DNA of 64,000 bases from Rhizobium vallis (GCF_003985155.1 NZ_ML133699.1:1-64000); one strand, 5' to 3'. Numbered from the stretch's first letter, positions 35,427-44,428 are shown. Notes: generated from the letters alone by a model not told the origin. Numbers and translations: made by a program.

Positions 35427-36503
35427 GTGAGTGAACTGAGCATCACCGATGCGCGCATTCGATTTGGATCGTATGAGGCGCTTAAAGGAATTTCGGTGGC
35501 GGTCGCGCAAGGCCAACTCGTCACGTTGCTCGGCCCGTCGGGCTGCGGGAAAACGACCCTGCTGCGCGCTATTGCCGGTTTCATTCCTCTCGACGACGGT
35601 GCAATCACTATCGATGGCGCAGATATGCGCGAAGTACCACCCGAGCGGCGCAACACAGCGATGTGCTTTCAGTCCTATGCGTTGTTCCCTCATCTGACAG
35701 TGTTCGAAAACATTGCATTTGGTCTTCGGCAAAAGGGAACGCCGCGAGACGATCTCGACAAACGCGTCCGAGCCTCGGCAGCCCAGGTTTCGTTAGAGGC
35801 ACAGCTTCAGAAACTTCCTTCTCAGCTGTCCGGTGGGCAGCAGCAGCGCGTCGCACTTGCGCGAGCGCTGGCTGTCCGGCCGGGAGTCATCCTTTTCGAC
35901 GAACCCCTGTCCAATCTAGACGCCCGGCTGCGCGACCAGGTCCGGTTCGAAATTCGCCAGCTTCAAAAAGCCCATGGATTCACCGCGGTTTATGTCACTC
36001 ACGATCAAGCCGAGGCGCTGGCCATGTCTGATTTGGTGGTGGTGATGAATGCGGGCAGCATTGAACAGGCGGGCACCCCCTACGAAGTCTATTATCGCCC
36101 GGTGAATCGCTTTGTCGCTGACTTTGTCGGCACCGCGAACATCATGCCGGTTCGTGTCACGGCCGCCGATGCAGGCCGAGGCACCTATCGCGTGACCAGC
36201 CCGATGGGCGAAGTCACTGTTCAATCGGATGAACCCCCGGTCGCGGAAGAAGTCTATGCAATGTGGCGGCCGGAAGACGCAGTCGCATGTCCGGAGTCTT
36301 CTGACCTATCAAATGTCGTTACGTTCGAGATTAAAGCTCAGAGCTTTCTCGGGAACCTCACAGATCTCGCCGTCGCGCCCCAGGGATCAGACGTTACCTA
36401 CCGGGTTCAGATTTTGGGCCAGACGGAGATCTCCGATGGAAGTCTCCGTAGCTTCCAGATCGCTCCTGAAAAGGTTCGCTTCCTCAAGGAGCGGGTCCAA
36501 TGA
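35427..36503 (+). CDS. ABC transporter ATP-binding protein
   Basis: This 358-residue PotA/FbpC-type ATPase has Walker A GPSGCGKTT, Q loop CFQSYALFPHL, signature LSGGQQQRVALARAL, Walker B VILFDEPLSNLDA, switch His VTHDQAEA and a C-terminal TOBE region. I take GTG 35427 as the start because GGGAGG precedes it and the family sequence begins there; the frame runs open to 35268. Its stop overlaps the first permease start (ATGA-type coupling). Confidence 0.92.
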   Translation: MSELSITDARIRFGSYEALKGISVAVAQGQLVTLLGPSGCGKTTLLRAIAGFIPLDDGAITIDGADMREVPPERRNTAMCFQSYALFPHLTVFENIAFGLRQKGTPRDDLDKRVRASAAQVSLEAQLQKLPSQLSGGQQQRVALARALAVRPGVILFDEPLSNLDARLRDQVRFEIRQLQKAHGFTAVYVTHDQAEALAMSDLVVVMNAGSIEQAGTPYEVYYRPVNRFVADFVGTANIMPVRVTAADAGRGTYRVTSPMGEVTVQSDEPPVAEEVYAMWRPEDAVACPESSDLSNVVTFEIKAQSFLGNLTDLAVAPQGSDVTYRVQILGQTEISDGSLRSFQIAPEKVRFLKERVQ

Positions 36504-37357
36504 ATGCGGGCAAGAAACTTCGCGCCTATCTTCTTCTTCTTCCTGGTTTGGGACTCATCGTCGCTTTCACAAGCATCGTCATCGGAATGGCGATTTCCCA
36601 GTCGTTTGGATATCTGAATTTCTCCGGAGAGAGCGACTTTTCGACCAGATTTTGGCAGTCCGTGTTGGGCGATGCTCAGCTATGGCGCGCGTTCTGGTAC
36701 TCGGCACGTGTTTCCGTGATCAGTGCGGTTTTGGCCGTGGCGCTTGCCTATCCCCTGGCTCTCTGGTTGCGGAAACCATTTCCGGGATCAAGCTTGATAA
36801 GCGCAGTCCTTAAGGCGCCGCTCCTGGTGCATGGTCTTGTCGCGGCGTTCTTGTTCATCAACTTCATTTCGTTCCAGGGCTTCTTCAATCTCGCTCTGGT
36901 CAAATTGGGCATCATCGCGCGCCCGATGCGATTGCAAAATGATCCATACGGTTTCGGCGTCATCTTCCTACAAATCTGGAAACAGATGCCCTTTGCGCTC
37001 CTCATTCTGACGGGTGCGGTACAGGCAATCGGCGATGATATCCTCAATGCCGCGCGCGACCTTGGAGCGGGAGCACTATCGCGCTTCCGCAAGATTGTGA
37101 TGCCACTTACCCTTCGGTCGCTGCAAGCATCCCTGATCCTGATCTTTATTGGTGCAGCCGGCGACTTTTCCTTCCAGGTCGTCGCTGGTCCGACAAGCAT
37201 CAACTCGATGGCGCAGTTTATGCTGCGGTCTCAGGAAAGTGGAACCGGCTGGAACATCGCTGCTGTGGTCGCGGTGTTGCTCATGCTCCTCAGTCTATTC
37301 GGCGCGATCATACTTGCCGCTTTGACTCAGCTCGTAACTCGTCTGGGGAGGGCATAA
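36500..37357 (+). CDS. ABC transporter permease, subunit 1
   Basis: This 285-residue inner-membrane protein has about six helices, beginning with LLLLPGLGLIVAFTSIVIGM. The EAA-type ATPase-contact loop is AARDLGAGALSRFRKIVMP (about residues 187-205). It overlaps the ATPase stop by 4 bases and is followed by the second permease after 2 bases, so the three are one translational unit. Confidence 0.9.
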   Translation: MNAGKKLRAYLLLLPGLGLIVAFTSIVIGMAISQSFGYLNFSGESDFSTRFWQSVLGDAQLWRAFWYSARVSVISAVLAVALAYPLALWLRKPFPGSSLISAVLKAPLLVHGLVAAFLFINFISFQGFFNLALVKLGIIARPMRLQNDPYGFGVIFLQIWKQMPFALLILTGAVQAIGDDILNAARDLGAGALSRFRKIVMPLTLRSLQASLILIFIGAAGDFSFQVVAGPTSINSMAQFMLRSQESGTGWNIAAVVAVLLMLLSLFGAIILAALTQLVTRLGRA

Positions 37358-37359
37358 TT

Positions 37360-38202
37360 ATGGTCACCAGTCGCTCGAATTCTGCCGTTTGGATCAACCG
37401 CGTTCTCATCTACACGCTGCTGATTGTCGGCGCATTTTGGCTCCTTATTCCATTTGCGCTTGCTGCACTCTGGTCCTTGGTGGATGTCGATCATCCGTGG
37501 GCCTATCCCGCTATGTTTCCGCCTGTCCTTTCTCTTACCCGTTGGGTCGAGGTGTGGAACACGACTGCCCTCCCGGAGGCGCTGGTCAACAGTTACACTC
37601 TTGCGCCCTGCGTGGCCGCGGTCGCTTTGGTCCTTGCGCTGCCGACGGCATACGCTTTTGGGCGTCTGGAATTTCCGGGCAAATCGGCGATGCAGATATT
37701 GACGCTGCTGCCGCTCGTTCTGCCGGGCTTCGTGGTGGCGATCTTCTTCTCTTCGCTGCTGATAAAGCTCGGTATCTATTCCAGATTTGCAGGGATCCTG
37801 ATCGGCCATACGGTCATGTTCCTTCCCTATGCCATCAGGATCTTGAGCGTTTCGTTCGCGTTGATCCGACAGGACCTGATCGATGCGGCAAGGGATCTGG
37901 GCGCGCCGCCGGTCTCGGTTTTTCGCACAGCCTATCTGCCAATTCTTCGGCCGGGATTGATGGCGGCTTTCATCATCGTCTTCATCATGTCAATTGAGGA
38001 ATTCGCGATCTCGTACGTGATCGGCGCTCCGGATTTCACCACCGTTCCGACGATCCTTTACTCTTACCTCGGCTATAACTTCATCCGACCGAACGCTGCG
38101 GTCGTCTCCCTGATCCTCGTTGTCCCGAATGTCCTGCTGATGCTGTTGGTCGAGCGCTTTCTTGGAAGCGCAAACCCGGCCGCCATCACGGGAAAGGGAT
38201 GA
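37360..38202 (+). CDS. ABC transporter permease, subunit 2
   Basis: This 280-residue PotC-type permease has about six helices and the conserved loop AARDLGAPPVSVFRTAYLP (about residues 172-190). It is the partner of the preceding permease in a heterodimeric channel. Confidence 0.9.
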   Translation: MVTSRSNSAVWINRVLIYTLLIVGAFWLLIPFALAALWSLVDVDHPWAYPAMFPPVLSLTRWVEVWNTTALPEALVNSYTLAPCVAAVALVLALPTAYAFGRLEFPGKSAMQILTLLPLVLPGFVVAIFFSSLLIKLGIYSRFAGILIGHTVMFLPYAIRILSVSFALIRQDLIDAARDLGAPPVSVFRTAYLPILRPGLMAAFIIVFIMSIEEFAISYVIGAPDFTTVPTILYSYLGYNFIRPNAAVVSLILVVPNVLLMLLVERFLGSANPAAITGKG

Positions 38203-38251
38203 CGTTGATGTTTGCTGATGCCACCACCACTCGATCCGTAGGAAACACTCA

Positions 38252-39367
38252 ATGTTGAAGAAACTAACCGTAATGAGCATGGCGGCGATTGCTTTGGCAC
38301 TGCCGGTCAATGCTCAAGAAATAAACACCATGTCATGGGACCAGATTGTCGCCCAGGCAAAGAAGGAGGGTCAGGTAAGCTGGTTCCAATGGTACTTCCA
38401 GGACCGGTTCCGGGAGCAGATCAAGGCCTTCGAAACCGAGACCGGCATCAAGGTCACCATCCCTGATGGCAGCCATGACGCTAACCTGGCCAAACTGCTC
38501 GCCGAGAAGGATCGCAAGGAGGGTGACATCGATGTCATCTCTCTGTCCGGCGGCGACCTGAACAAGTTGAAACCCGAGCAAGTATTGTTCGGACCAATCA
38601 ACTCGATCATCCCTGGCGGGCCGAAGCTCCGTTACAAAATCGAAGGCGGTGACAGCAAGGGCTATGCACCGGCTTTCTGGGGCAACCAGTCGGTAATCGC
38701 CTACAATCCTGACCGTATCAAGGAAGCGGATCTGCCGCGCACGCTCGAGCAGTTCTCTGCATTTTTCGAGAAAAATCCCAATGAGATGGGCTTCAACGCT
38801 GCTTCGGCAGGTGGTGGATCCGGTCCGGCGTTCATCGAGTCTGTCACCCGAAAGCTCGTGCCCGATGTCGACTACGCTGCTGGCGTATCGAACCCTGAAA
38901 TACTGAAGAAGCTTTCTCCCGCCTGGGATTGGTTTCACCAGCGCAAGGACCAGTTCATCATTACGGCTTCCAACGCGGATAGTATCACGCGTCTGACCTC
39001 CGGCGAATTCATGATGGTAGCGTCGTGGGAAGATTTCGTCGCCGGTCTCCAAAAGAAGGGCGAAGTTCCGAAGACTATCAAGGTCTATGTGCCCGATTTC
39101 GGCCTGCCTGGCGGCGGCAATGTCGTATCCATTCCCGCTAACGCCAAACACAAGGCTGCAGCCCTGGTGCTCGTCAACTGGTTGACGAGCGGCAAGACGC
39201 AGACCTCGTTCAGCCGTGAATTCGGCTCGGCTCCCCAGAACCCCGATGCGGATTCCAGTGCAGCTCTTCTCCCGCAGGCCGACCTCGCCAAGAGCTTTAC
39301 CTGGGCAGTGAAGCCTCTTGGCGACGACCTGAACAAGCAGTTCGTCGAAAATGTAACCCTCAAGTAG
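38252..39367 (+). CDS. ABC transporter periplasmic substrate-binding protein (YnjB/AfuA-like)
   Basis: This 371-residue protein has a signal peptide (VMSMAAIALALPVNAQ) and a type 2 periplasmic-binding fold: WDQIVAQAKKEGQVSWFQWY near the N-terminus and LTSGEFMMVASWEDFV in the second lobe. It falls in the broad ferric/thiamine/sugar-phosphate binding group, whose members include YnjB and the hexose-phosphate binder AfuA. Being followed by phosphodiesterase and phosphatase genes, it more probably binds an organophosphate than iron. Confidence 0.88.
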   Translation: MLKKLTVMSMAAIALALPVNAQEINTMSWDQIVAQAKKEGQVSWFQWYFQDRFREQIKAFETETGIKVTIPDGSHDANLAKLLAEKDRKEGDIDVISLSGGDLNKLKPEQVLFGPINSIIPGGPKLRYKIEGGDSKGYAPAFWGNQSVIAYNPDRIKEADLPRTLEQFSAFFEKNPNEMGFNAASAGGGSGPAFIESVTRKLVPDVDYAAGVSNPEILKKLSPAWDWFHQRKDQFIITASNADSITRLTSGEFMMVASWEDFVAGLQKKGEVPKTIKVYVPDFGLPGGGNVVSIPANAKHKAAALVLVNWLTSGKTQTSFSREFGSAPQNPDADSSAALLPQADLAKSFTWAVKPLGDDLNKQFVENVTLK

Positions 39368-39387
39368 CCTCCCGCTTTGAGGGTTTG

Positions 39388-39421
39388 GCGAGGGATCCAT
39401 TCGCTCAACGGGATCCCTCGC
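39388..39421 (+). promoter_or_regulatory. Intra-operon hairpin after the binding-protein gene
   Basis: A perfect 11-bp inverted repeat (GCGAGGGATCC / GGATCCCTCGC) with a 12-base loop follows the binding-protein stop by 20 bases and is not followed by a T run. Such hairpins typically stabilise the upstream mRNA or partly terminate, raising binding-protein output over the downstream enzymes. Confidence 0.7.
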
Positions 39422-39446
39422 TTCCCCTCACTTCAAAGGAAAGAAA

Positions 39447-40217
39447 ATGTCTCAACATGAACTGCGTGCCAAGCCGGCCGCCGACCGTCAATTTGTCGTC
39501 CCTGAAGCGATTATCGCGCATCGCGGCGCTCCACTGCTTGCTCCTGAAAATACATTGCCGGCGATGCGAGCCGCGGTCGAGAAGGGCGCAAAATGGGTCG
39601 AGATCGATGTCAAGCTGACGAAGGACTTGCGTCCGGTCATCATGCACGACGACAAAGTCGATCGGACAACGAATGGCACGGGCTTCCTGGCTGCACTGAA
39701 TTTCGAGGATGTCCGACGATTGGATGCGCGAGCGAGTTTCGGCGAGGAGTTCGCTGGCATCCAAGTCCCGACCTTCGAAGAACTTATCGAAACTATTCTT
39801 GAGCTTGATGTCGGGCTCCAGGTCGAACTGAAACCCACCCCCGGCGATGACGTCGATACTGCAGAGATCGCGTTGAAGGTCCTGAAGGACATGTGGCCGC
39901 GCAACCGCGAGCGCCTGTTCATTACGAGCTTCTCGATACAGTCGATCCACGCTGCGGCTCGACTTATGCCCGATGTGCCGCGCGCGTTTGCGGTTGTCGT
40001 GCCGCCTCGTGACCCGATTGCCCTCCTAAACGAAACCAAATCTCAGGTTCTGCATCTCCTCCAGGACGTGCTGACCCCGGAGTCCGAGAAGATCCTTGCC
40101 GACAGCGGCATCGAGTATGCCGTCGCTGTGGTCAATGACCGCGAAAAGGCAAAGCAACTGCTGAAGAACGGGGCCCAGACGATTTCGACGGACATACCCG
40201 ATCTACTGGACGCCTAA
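39447..40217 (+). CDS. Glycerophosphodiester phosphodiesterase-family protein
   Basis: This 256-residue TIM-barrel phosphodiesterase of the GDPD family has all core catalytic elements: HRGAPLLAPENT (catalytic His, Arg and Glu; His about residue 30), EIDVKLT (metal Glu and Asp), MHDD (second His) and QVELKP. No signal peptide is seen, so it works in the cytoplasm on imported substrate. Standard activity cleaves glycerophosphodiesters to an alcohol and glycerol 3-phosphate. Agrocinopine phosphodiesterase AccF is also of this family and cleaves a sugar phosphodiester. AAGGAAAG precedes the ATG. Confidence 0.93.
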   Translation: MSQHELRAKPAADRQFVVPEAIIAHRGAPLLAPENTLPAMRAAVEKGAKWVEIDVKLTKDLRPVIMHDDKVDRTTNGTGFLAALNFEDVRRLDARASFGEEFAGIQVPTFEELIETILELDVGLQVELKPTPGDDVDTAEIALKVLKDMWPRNRERLFITSFSIQSIHAAARLMPDVPRAFAVVVPPRDPIALLNETKSQVLHLLQDVLTPESEKILADSGIEYAVAVVNDREKAKQLLKNGAQTISTDIPDLLDA

Positions 40218-40229
40218 GGAAGCGGTGCG

Positions 40230-40988
40230 ATGACAGATGTTCAAACGAGGCTGGCGTCAGCGAACGCAATCATGGCGGACGCCGAAAAACTTGCTTTGAA
40301 GTTCTTCCATGAGCGGGACCGGTTTGTCCTTGAGGAGAAAAACGCTAGTGAATTCGTCTCAGAGGCCGACCGGGAGGTGGAGGCTCTGATCAGGAAACAT
40401 CTGACCGATATGCTTCCTGAGGACGCCGCGATGGGTGAAGAAATGGGCGGTGAGGGCAGTGATGCTTTCTGGTCTATCGATCCTATCGACGGAACCGCAA
40501 ACTTCCTACGTGGCACCCCCCTCTGGGGTGTTTCACTGGGATATGTCGAGAACGGGCGTTCGACCGTCGGCGTGATTTCCTATCCCGTGCTCGGCATCCG
40601 GCTCAGCGCAGGTGAAGGTCTCGGCCTTTCCAAAAACGGAAAACGGTTCCAGCGCAACGTACATTTCCCATCAGTCAGGGTAGCGGCTGTCGGTGAGAGC
40701 CCTCGCTGGACCATCGAGGGTATTTCCGAGATCGAGATTGCCCTCCGTAAGGCCGGCTGGGGTGTCGCGGAGTTCCGATGTGCCACCATCGGACTGGGCT
40801 TCGCTGCCCTCGGCTACACGGACGGATACATCGAAAAGAACACCAGCATCTGGGACATCGCTGCTGGATCCGTGATCTGCTCGGAAGCTGGCCTGACGGT
40901 TATGCATGCGGGAACCTATGAGGTTGCGACACAGAACATCATCGCTGCGACAGATGAGGTTCACGATATTATCGGACGCTTGTTCTGA
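40230..40988 (+). CDS. Inositol monophosphatase-family phosphatase
   Basis: This 252-residue Mg-dependent phosphatase has the FIG/IMPase motifs GEEMGG, DPIDGTANF (metal Asp residues and Thr) and the C-terminal WDIAAGSVI. Family members hydrolyse inositol phosphate, histidinol phosphate, or arabinose phosphate in agrocinopine catabolism (AccG). It starts 12 bp after the phosphodiesterase, so it likely dephosphorylates the product of that reaction. Confidence 0.92.
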   Translation: MTDVQTRLASANAIMADAEKLALKFFHERDRFVLEEKNASEFVSEADREVEALIRKHLTDMLPEDAAMGEEMGGEGSDAFWSIDPIDGTANFLRGTPLWGVSLGYVENGRSTVGVISYPVLGIRLSAGEGLGLSKNGKRFQRNVHFPSVRVAAVGESPRWTIEGISEIEIALRKAGWGVAEFRCATIGLGFAALGYTDGYIEKNTSIWDIAAGSVICSEAGLTVMHAGTYEVATQNIIAATDEVHDIIGRLF

Positions 40989-41062
40989 ACGGCTCGCCAA
41001 CGAAGACGGCTGACTATTCTTACGCCGCCTTCGACTATCATTCGTATGAGAAGGTCGAAAAT

Positions 41063-41788
41063 TTGAAAACGCAGCAGCCGATGGCATCAATGCGAGCCGC
41101 TACCGACGGCACCCACTATCCGAATGGCGTGGGAACAAAGTTCCATGCTGACGGCAGCGTGAAGCCGTTCCCAGGCAACACTATTATATGCCATCTGGAT
41201 CCTGGGAGCGGCTTGAGTTCAGCGCTACTCGATCTCCACAAAGTGCTGCGAACGCATCGCCTTTCGCATCTCTATACCCTCCTGCCGCCTTCTAGTTGGC
41301 ACATGACGGTGTTCGAAGGAGTAGTCGACGCGAGGAGAGAGCCTGGCTACTGGCCGAGTGACCTGCCGGCGGATGCGCCCCTTTACGATTGCAATCAGCA
41401 TTTCGAGCGAAAAATCGAGCACTTCAATGCTCCGCTCGATCTGCCATTAGAGATCGACGTAAACGGTTGGCAACCGCTCGTAAATGGAATCGCGCTTCGT
41501 CTGTCACCCAGGGCAGCATCCCAAGAGGTCGGTATCCGCTCCTTCAGGGACGCGTTGTCGCGATTGCTCAATATTCGCCATCCCGAGCATGCGACTTATG
41601 AGTTTCACCTCAGTATCGCGTATCTCATTCGCCATCCTTCCGAGACAGATCGGAGGGAGCTTGAGGGTCTTCTTGACAACACAACAATCAAATTGCCGAC
41701 CCAGTTCGAGCTGGGCGCACCTGAGTTTTGTCACTTCGACGACATGTTCGCGTTCCGGCGCAGATTTTTTCTCGAAGGAAGGCTCTGA
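41063..41788 (+). CDS. 2H phosphoesterase-fold protein (DUF1868)
   Basis: This 241-residue protein carries the two HxT/S signatures of the 2H phosphoesterase superfamily, HMTVF (about residue 80) and HLSIAYL (about residue 180), in a sequence of DUF1868 type. Superfamily members open 2',3'- or 1',2'-cyclic phosphates or cleave 2'-5' bonds. In this operon a cyclic phosphate by-product of the GDPD step is a plausible substrate. The start is taken as TTG 41063; ATG 41081 is the alternative. Confidence 0.83.
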   Translation: MKTQQPMASMRAATDGTHYPNGVGTKFHADGSVKPFPGNTIICHLDPGSGLSSALLDLHKVLRTHRLSHLYTLLPPSSWHMTVFEGVVDARREPGYWPSDLPADAPLYDCNQHFERKIEHFNAPLDLPLEIDVNGWQPLVNGIALRLSPRAASQEVGIRSFRDALSRLLNIRHPEHATYEFHLSIAYLIRHPSETDRRELEGLLDNTTIKLPTQFELGAPEFCHFDDMFAFRRRFFLEGRL

Positions 41789-41831
41789 CCGCAGTGCGGC
41801 CAGAACGCCAACAAGGAATGTATCGAAGGCT

Positions 41832-43481
41832 ATGCAATCCACGATCGTCATGATAAATCTGTTCGGTGCCGTAGCCTTGCTGCTGTTCGGCCTCACGCAG
41901 GTGAAGGATGGCGTGTCGCGGGCCTTCGGCGCCAAGCTCAGAACCGGACTTGCGACAGGCACCTGCAGCGGTCTTCGCTCCTTCGTCTCGGGCTTCGTCG
42001 CCACTATCGCGCTGCAGAGCTCGACGGCCACGGCGCTGATGGTCGCCTCATTCGTTGAGCGTGAGCTGGTCAAGCCGCGCATGGCGCAGATCGTCCTGCT
42101 CGGCGCGAATGTCGGCACCGCGGTCACCGCCTGGATCGTCGCGACCGGCATAGAGTGGCTGTCGCCGCTCGTCATCCTCGCCGGCATCGTGCTCTATCGC
42201 AGCGGCTCGACCTCCCGCCAGGGCGGCGGCACGGCGCTGATCGGCATCGGTCTGATGCTGCTTTCGCTGCATCTCTTGAGCAGCGCCACCGAGCCGATGC
42301 GCCAGTCGCCGGCACTCGCCGCGTTCATCGGCCTCTTGGACAATGCCTGGCCGGTGGCGCTCGCCTTTTCCGCCGGCATCGCCTTCATTTCCTCCTCCAG
42401 CCTGGCCGCCGTCGTTTTGATCCTGTCGCTTGCCTCGACCGGCATTCTTTCAGCGGGCCTGATCATCGTGCTGGTGCTGGGCGCCAATCTCGGCGGCGCC
42501 ATTCCGCCCGTCGTCGCCTCGCTTTCCGGCCCGCCTTCGGCGAAACGCGTCACGCTCGGCAATCTGATCGTGCGCGCGATCGGCTGCGCCGTCGCACTAC
42601 CGCTCGCAGGCTATGGCGCCGCTATCCTCGAAATGCTGCCGTTGTCCCCGGCGAAGCTGCCCGTCGACGCACATCTCGGCTTCAACCTGCTGCTCGCAGC
42701 CCTTGCCTGGCCTTTCTCGCGCTTCCTGTCACTCTGGATGCTGCGGTTGGTTCCGGAAGAAGTGCCGCCCGACAACGCCCCGAAATATCTCGACCAAGGC
42801 GAACTCTCGACACCCGTCGTGGCACTCGCCAGCGCCACGCGCGAGACCCTCGGCGTCGGCGATCTCATCGAACGCATGTTGATGCGCGCCTCTGATGCTT
42901 TCGAGAAGGACGATCTCGCCAAGCTCAAGGAAATCCCCTCGCTGGAAAAGCGCGTCGACAGCCTGCAGCAAGAAGTGAAGATCTATCTTTCCAAGCTTGG
43001 CCGCGAGGGCCTGAGCGAGGAAAACGGCCGCCGCTCGATCGTCATCGTAGACTATGCGATCAATCTGGAACATATAGGCGACATCATCGAGAAAGGCCTG
43101 CTGTCGCAGGTCACAAAGAAGGCTTCGCTGGGCCTGAAATTCTCCGAAGACGGCTATGAGGAGCTGAAGAAGCTCTTCCACCTGACTATCGACAACCTGC
43201 GCATCGCCCAGACGATCTTCGTCACCCGCGACTTCAAGCTCGCGAAGCAGATGATGGAAGTGAAGGTCGAGGTGCGGCGGATGGAGAAGCAGTCCTCGGA
43301 GCGCCACCTCGAGCGCTTGCGCGACGGCCGCGCCGAAAGCTTGCAAACCAGCTCGCTGCATCTCGACATGCTGCGCGACCTGAAGCGCATCAACGCCCAT
43401 ATCGTCTCGGTCGCGCACCCCATCATGGACGAACATGGTCTGCTGATCGAAAGCCGCCTGAAGGACGCGTCACGACAATGA
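41832..43481 (+). CDS. Na+/phosphate cotransporter family protein with PhoU-like tail
   Basis: This 549-residue NptA/PNaS-family transporter has two repeated transport segments containing QSSTATA (about residues 61-67) and SSSSLAA (about 185-191), with about nine hydrophobic helices. A soluble C-terminal PhoU-like helical domain follows (from about residue 340, rich in long amphipathic helices). The frame is open from 41484, but that part overlaps the 2H protein gene; ATG 41832 begins the typical family N-terminus MINLFGAVALLLFGL after a short lead. It starts 43 bp after the 2H phosphoesterase and may import phosphate or export phosphate released by the upstream enzymes. Confidence 0.9.
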   Translation: MQSTIVMINLFGAVALLLFGLTQVKDGVSRAFGAKLRTGLATGTCSGLRSFVSGFVATIALQSSTATALMVASFVERELVKPRMAQIVLLGANVGTAVTAWIVATGIEWLSPLVILAGIVLYRSGSTSRQGGGTALIGIGLMLLSLHLLSSATEPMRQSPALAAFIGLLDNAWPVALAFSAGIAFISSSSLAAVVLILSLASTGILSAGLIIVLVLGANLGGAIPPVVASLSGPPSAKRVTLGNLIVRAIGCAVALPLAGYGAAILEMLPLSPAKLPVDAHLGFNLLLAALAWPFSRFLSLWMLRLVPEEVPPDNAPKYLDQGELSTPVVALASATRETLGVGDLIERMLMRASDAFEKDDLAKLKEIPSLEKRVDSLQQEVKIYLSKLGREGLSEENGRRSIVIVDYAINLEHIGDIIEKGLLSQVTKKASLGLKFSEDGYEELKKLFHLTIDNLRIAQTIFVTRDFKLAKQMMEVKVEVRRMEKQSSERHLERLRDGRAESLQTSSLHLDMLRDLKRINAHIVSVAHPIMDEHGLLIESRLKDASRQ

Positions 43482-43593
43482 CAGCCCATTTTGCGAAAAA
43501 CCACAGGAATGACGGTCATGGGCGCGGTGCGTAGCTCTCATTTTTCAGAAAAAAAAACGGCTGTCCGGTCGGCCGGGGAGTTCTGACTTTGCA

Positions 43594-44070
43594 TTGCAAT
43601 ATGGAGCGATCTGCCTTCGATTTTCGCCAGGGTCCGATTGTGTAGTCGAGGTACTTCTCATCACCAGCCGTGACACTGGTCGATGGGTAATCCCTAAAGG
43701 CTGGGGCATGGCAAAGAAATCTTCGTTCGAGGTTGCCAAGGAGGAGGCATGGCAGGAAGCGGGCGTGAGGGGCCGGGTCTGGAAGAAGTCTGTGGGGGCC
43801 CACGAATACGGAAAGGTGTTGGACAACGGCGAGATCGTCCAGGCGCAGGTCCGAGTTCACCTCATCCTTGTTTCCAGGATTGAGGAGAGGTTTCCTGAGA
43901 AAGGGCAGCGGAAATCGCGCTGGTGTTCGCCGGCGGAGGCGGCAGAGGCTGTCGACGAGAGGGACCTGAAAAAGTTGTTCGAGAAAGTGCCGGACGAGGT
44001 CGGAAAGCTACTCCGGCGGGGCTTCAAGCGCGGCAGGGATAGTCACCCGGCAGATCGTGTTACTCCGTAG
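43594..44070 (+). CDS. Nudix hydrolase with altered Nudix box
   Basis: This 158-residue alpha-proteobacterial Nudix protein has RWVIPKGWG followed by GMAKKSSFEVAKEEAWQEAG. Against the consensus GX5EX7REUXEEXGU the Arg is replaced by Glu and the first of the paired Glu by Gln, while the last Glu is kept. Loss of a metal-binding Glu may change or lower pyrophosphohydrolase activity. Its C-terminal ~10 residues enter the IS66 remnant, so the original tail may have been replaced. It begins 112 bp after the Na/Pi gene and need not belong to the same operon. Confidence 0.85.
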   Translation: MQYGAICLRFSPGSDCVVEVLLITSRDTGRWVIPKGWGMAKKSSFEVAKEEAWQEAGVRGRVWKKSVGAHEYGKVLDNGEIVQAQVRVHLILVSRIEERFPEKGQRKSRWCSPAEAAEAVDERDLKKLFEKVPDEVGKLLRRGFKRGRDSHPADRVTP

Positions 44071-44428
44071 CAACAACTGATTGGTGTTCACTGAGGCATT
44101 CTATGCTCTCTCCTTGGGAAAGGGCCTGCATATCTTGGTTGTCGATGATCGGTTGCTCTGTCGTCAGCATGACCACCGGCACCTCGCGACGGGGCCATCG
44201 GAACTTGTCCTCGGTCAACCGCTTCAGGACCATCACAAAGCCGGACCGATCAAAAAACAGGAGCTTCATTCGGTCGTGACGGCGATTGCAAAAGGCAAAG
44301 ACTGCAGGCGCAAACGGGTCAAGCTCCATCGTTTCCTGGACCAGGACCGCAAGGCTGTTGATGCCGGCCCGAAAGTCGATCGGTTCGCGATGCAGGTAAA
44401 CCTTGAGATCAGCGCCAAGTCTGAACAT
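44060..44428 (-). CDS. tnpB: IS66-family accessory protein TnpB
   Basis: This 122-residue IS66 Orf2 protein has the standard blocks MFRLGADLKVYLHREPIDFR, FAFCNRRHDRMKLLFFDRSG and VLKRLTEDKFRWP. Its C-terminus differs from usual TnpB and overlaps the Nudix 3' end. It overlaps tnpA by 20 bases as in complete IS66 elements. The large transposase tnpC is missing downstream. Confidence 0.9.
   Translation of the reverse strand: MFRLGADLKVYLHREPIDFRAGINSLAVLVQETMELDPFAPAVFAFCNRRHDRMKLLFFDRSGFVMVLKRLTEDKFRWPRREVPVVMLTTEQPIIDNQDMQALSQGESIECLSEHQSVVATE

Noticed and set aside
41484..41831. N-terminal extension of the Na/Pi cotransporter
   Set aside because: It lies in a different frame over the 2H phosphoesterase gene, whose second catalytic His motif is located there.
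43594..44070. Treating the Nudix gene as an inositol-pyrophosphate enzyme of the phosphodiester operon
   Set aside because: The altered Nudix box, the 112-bp gap and the IS66 junction make this too speculative.
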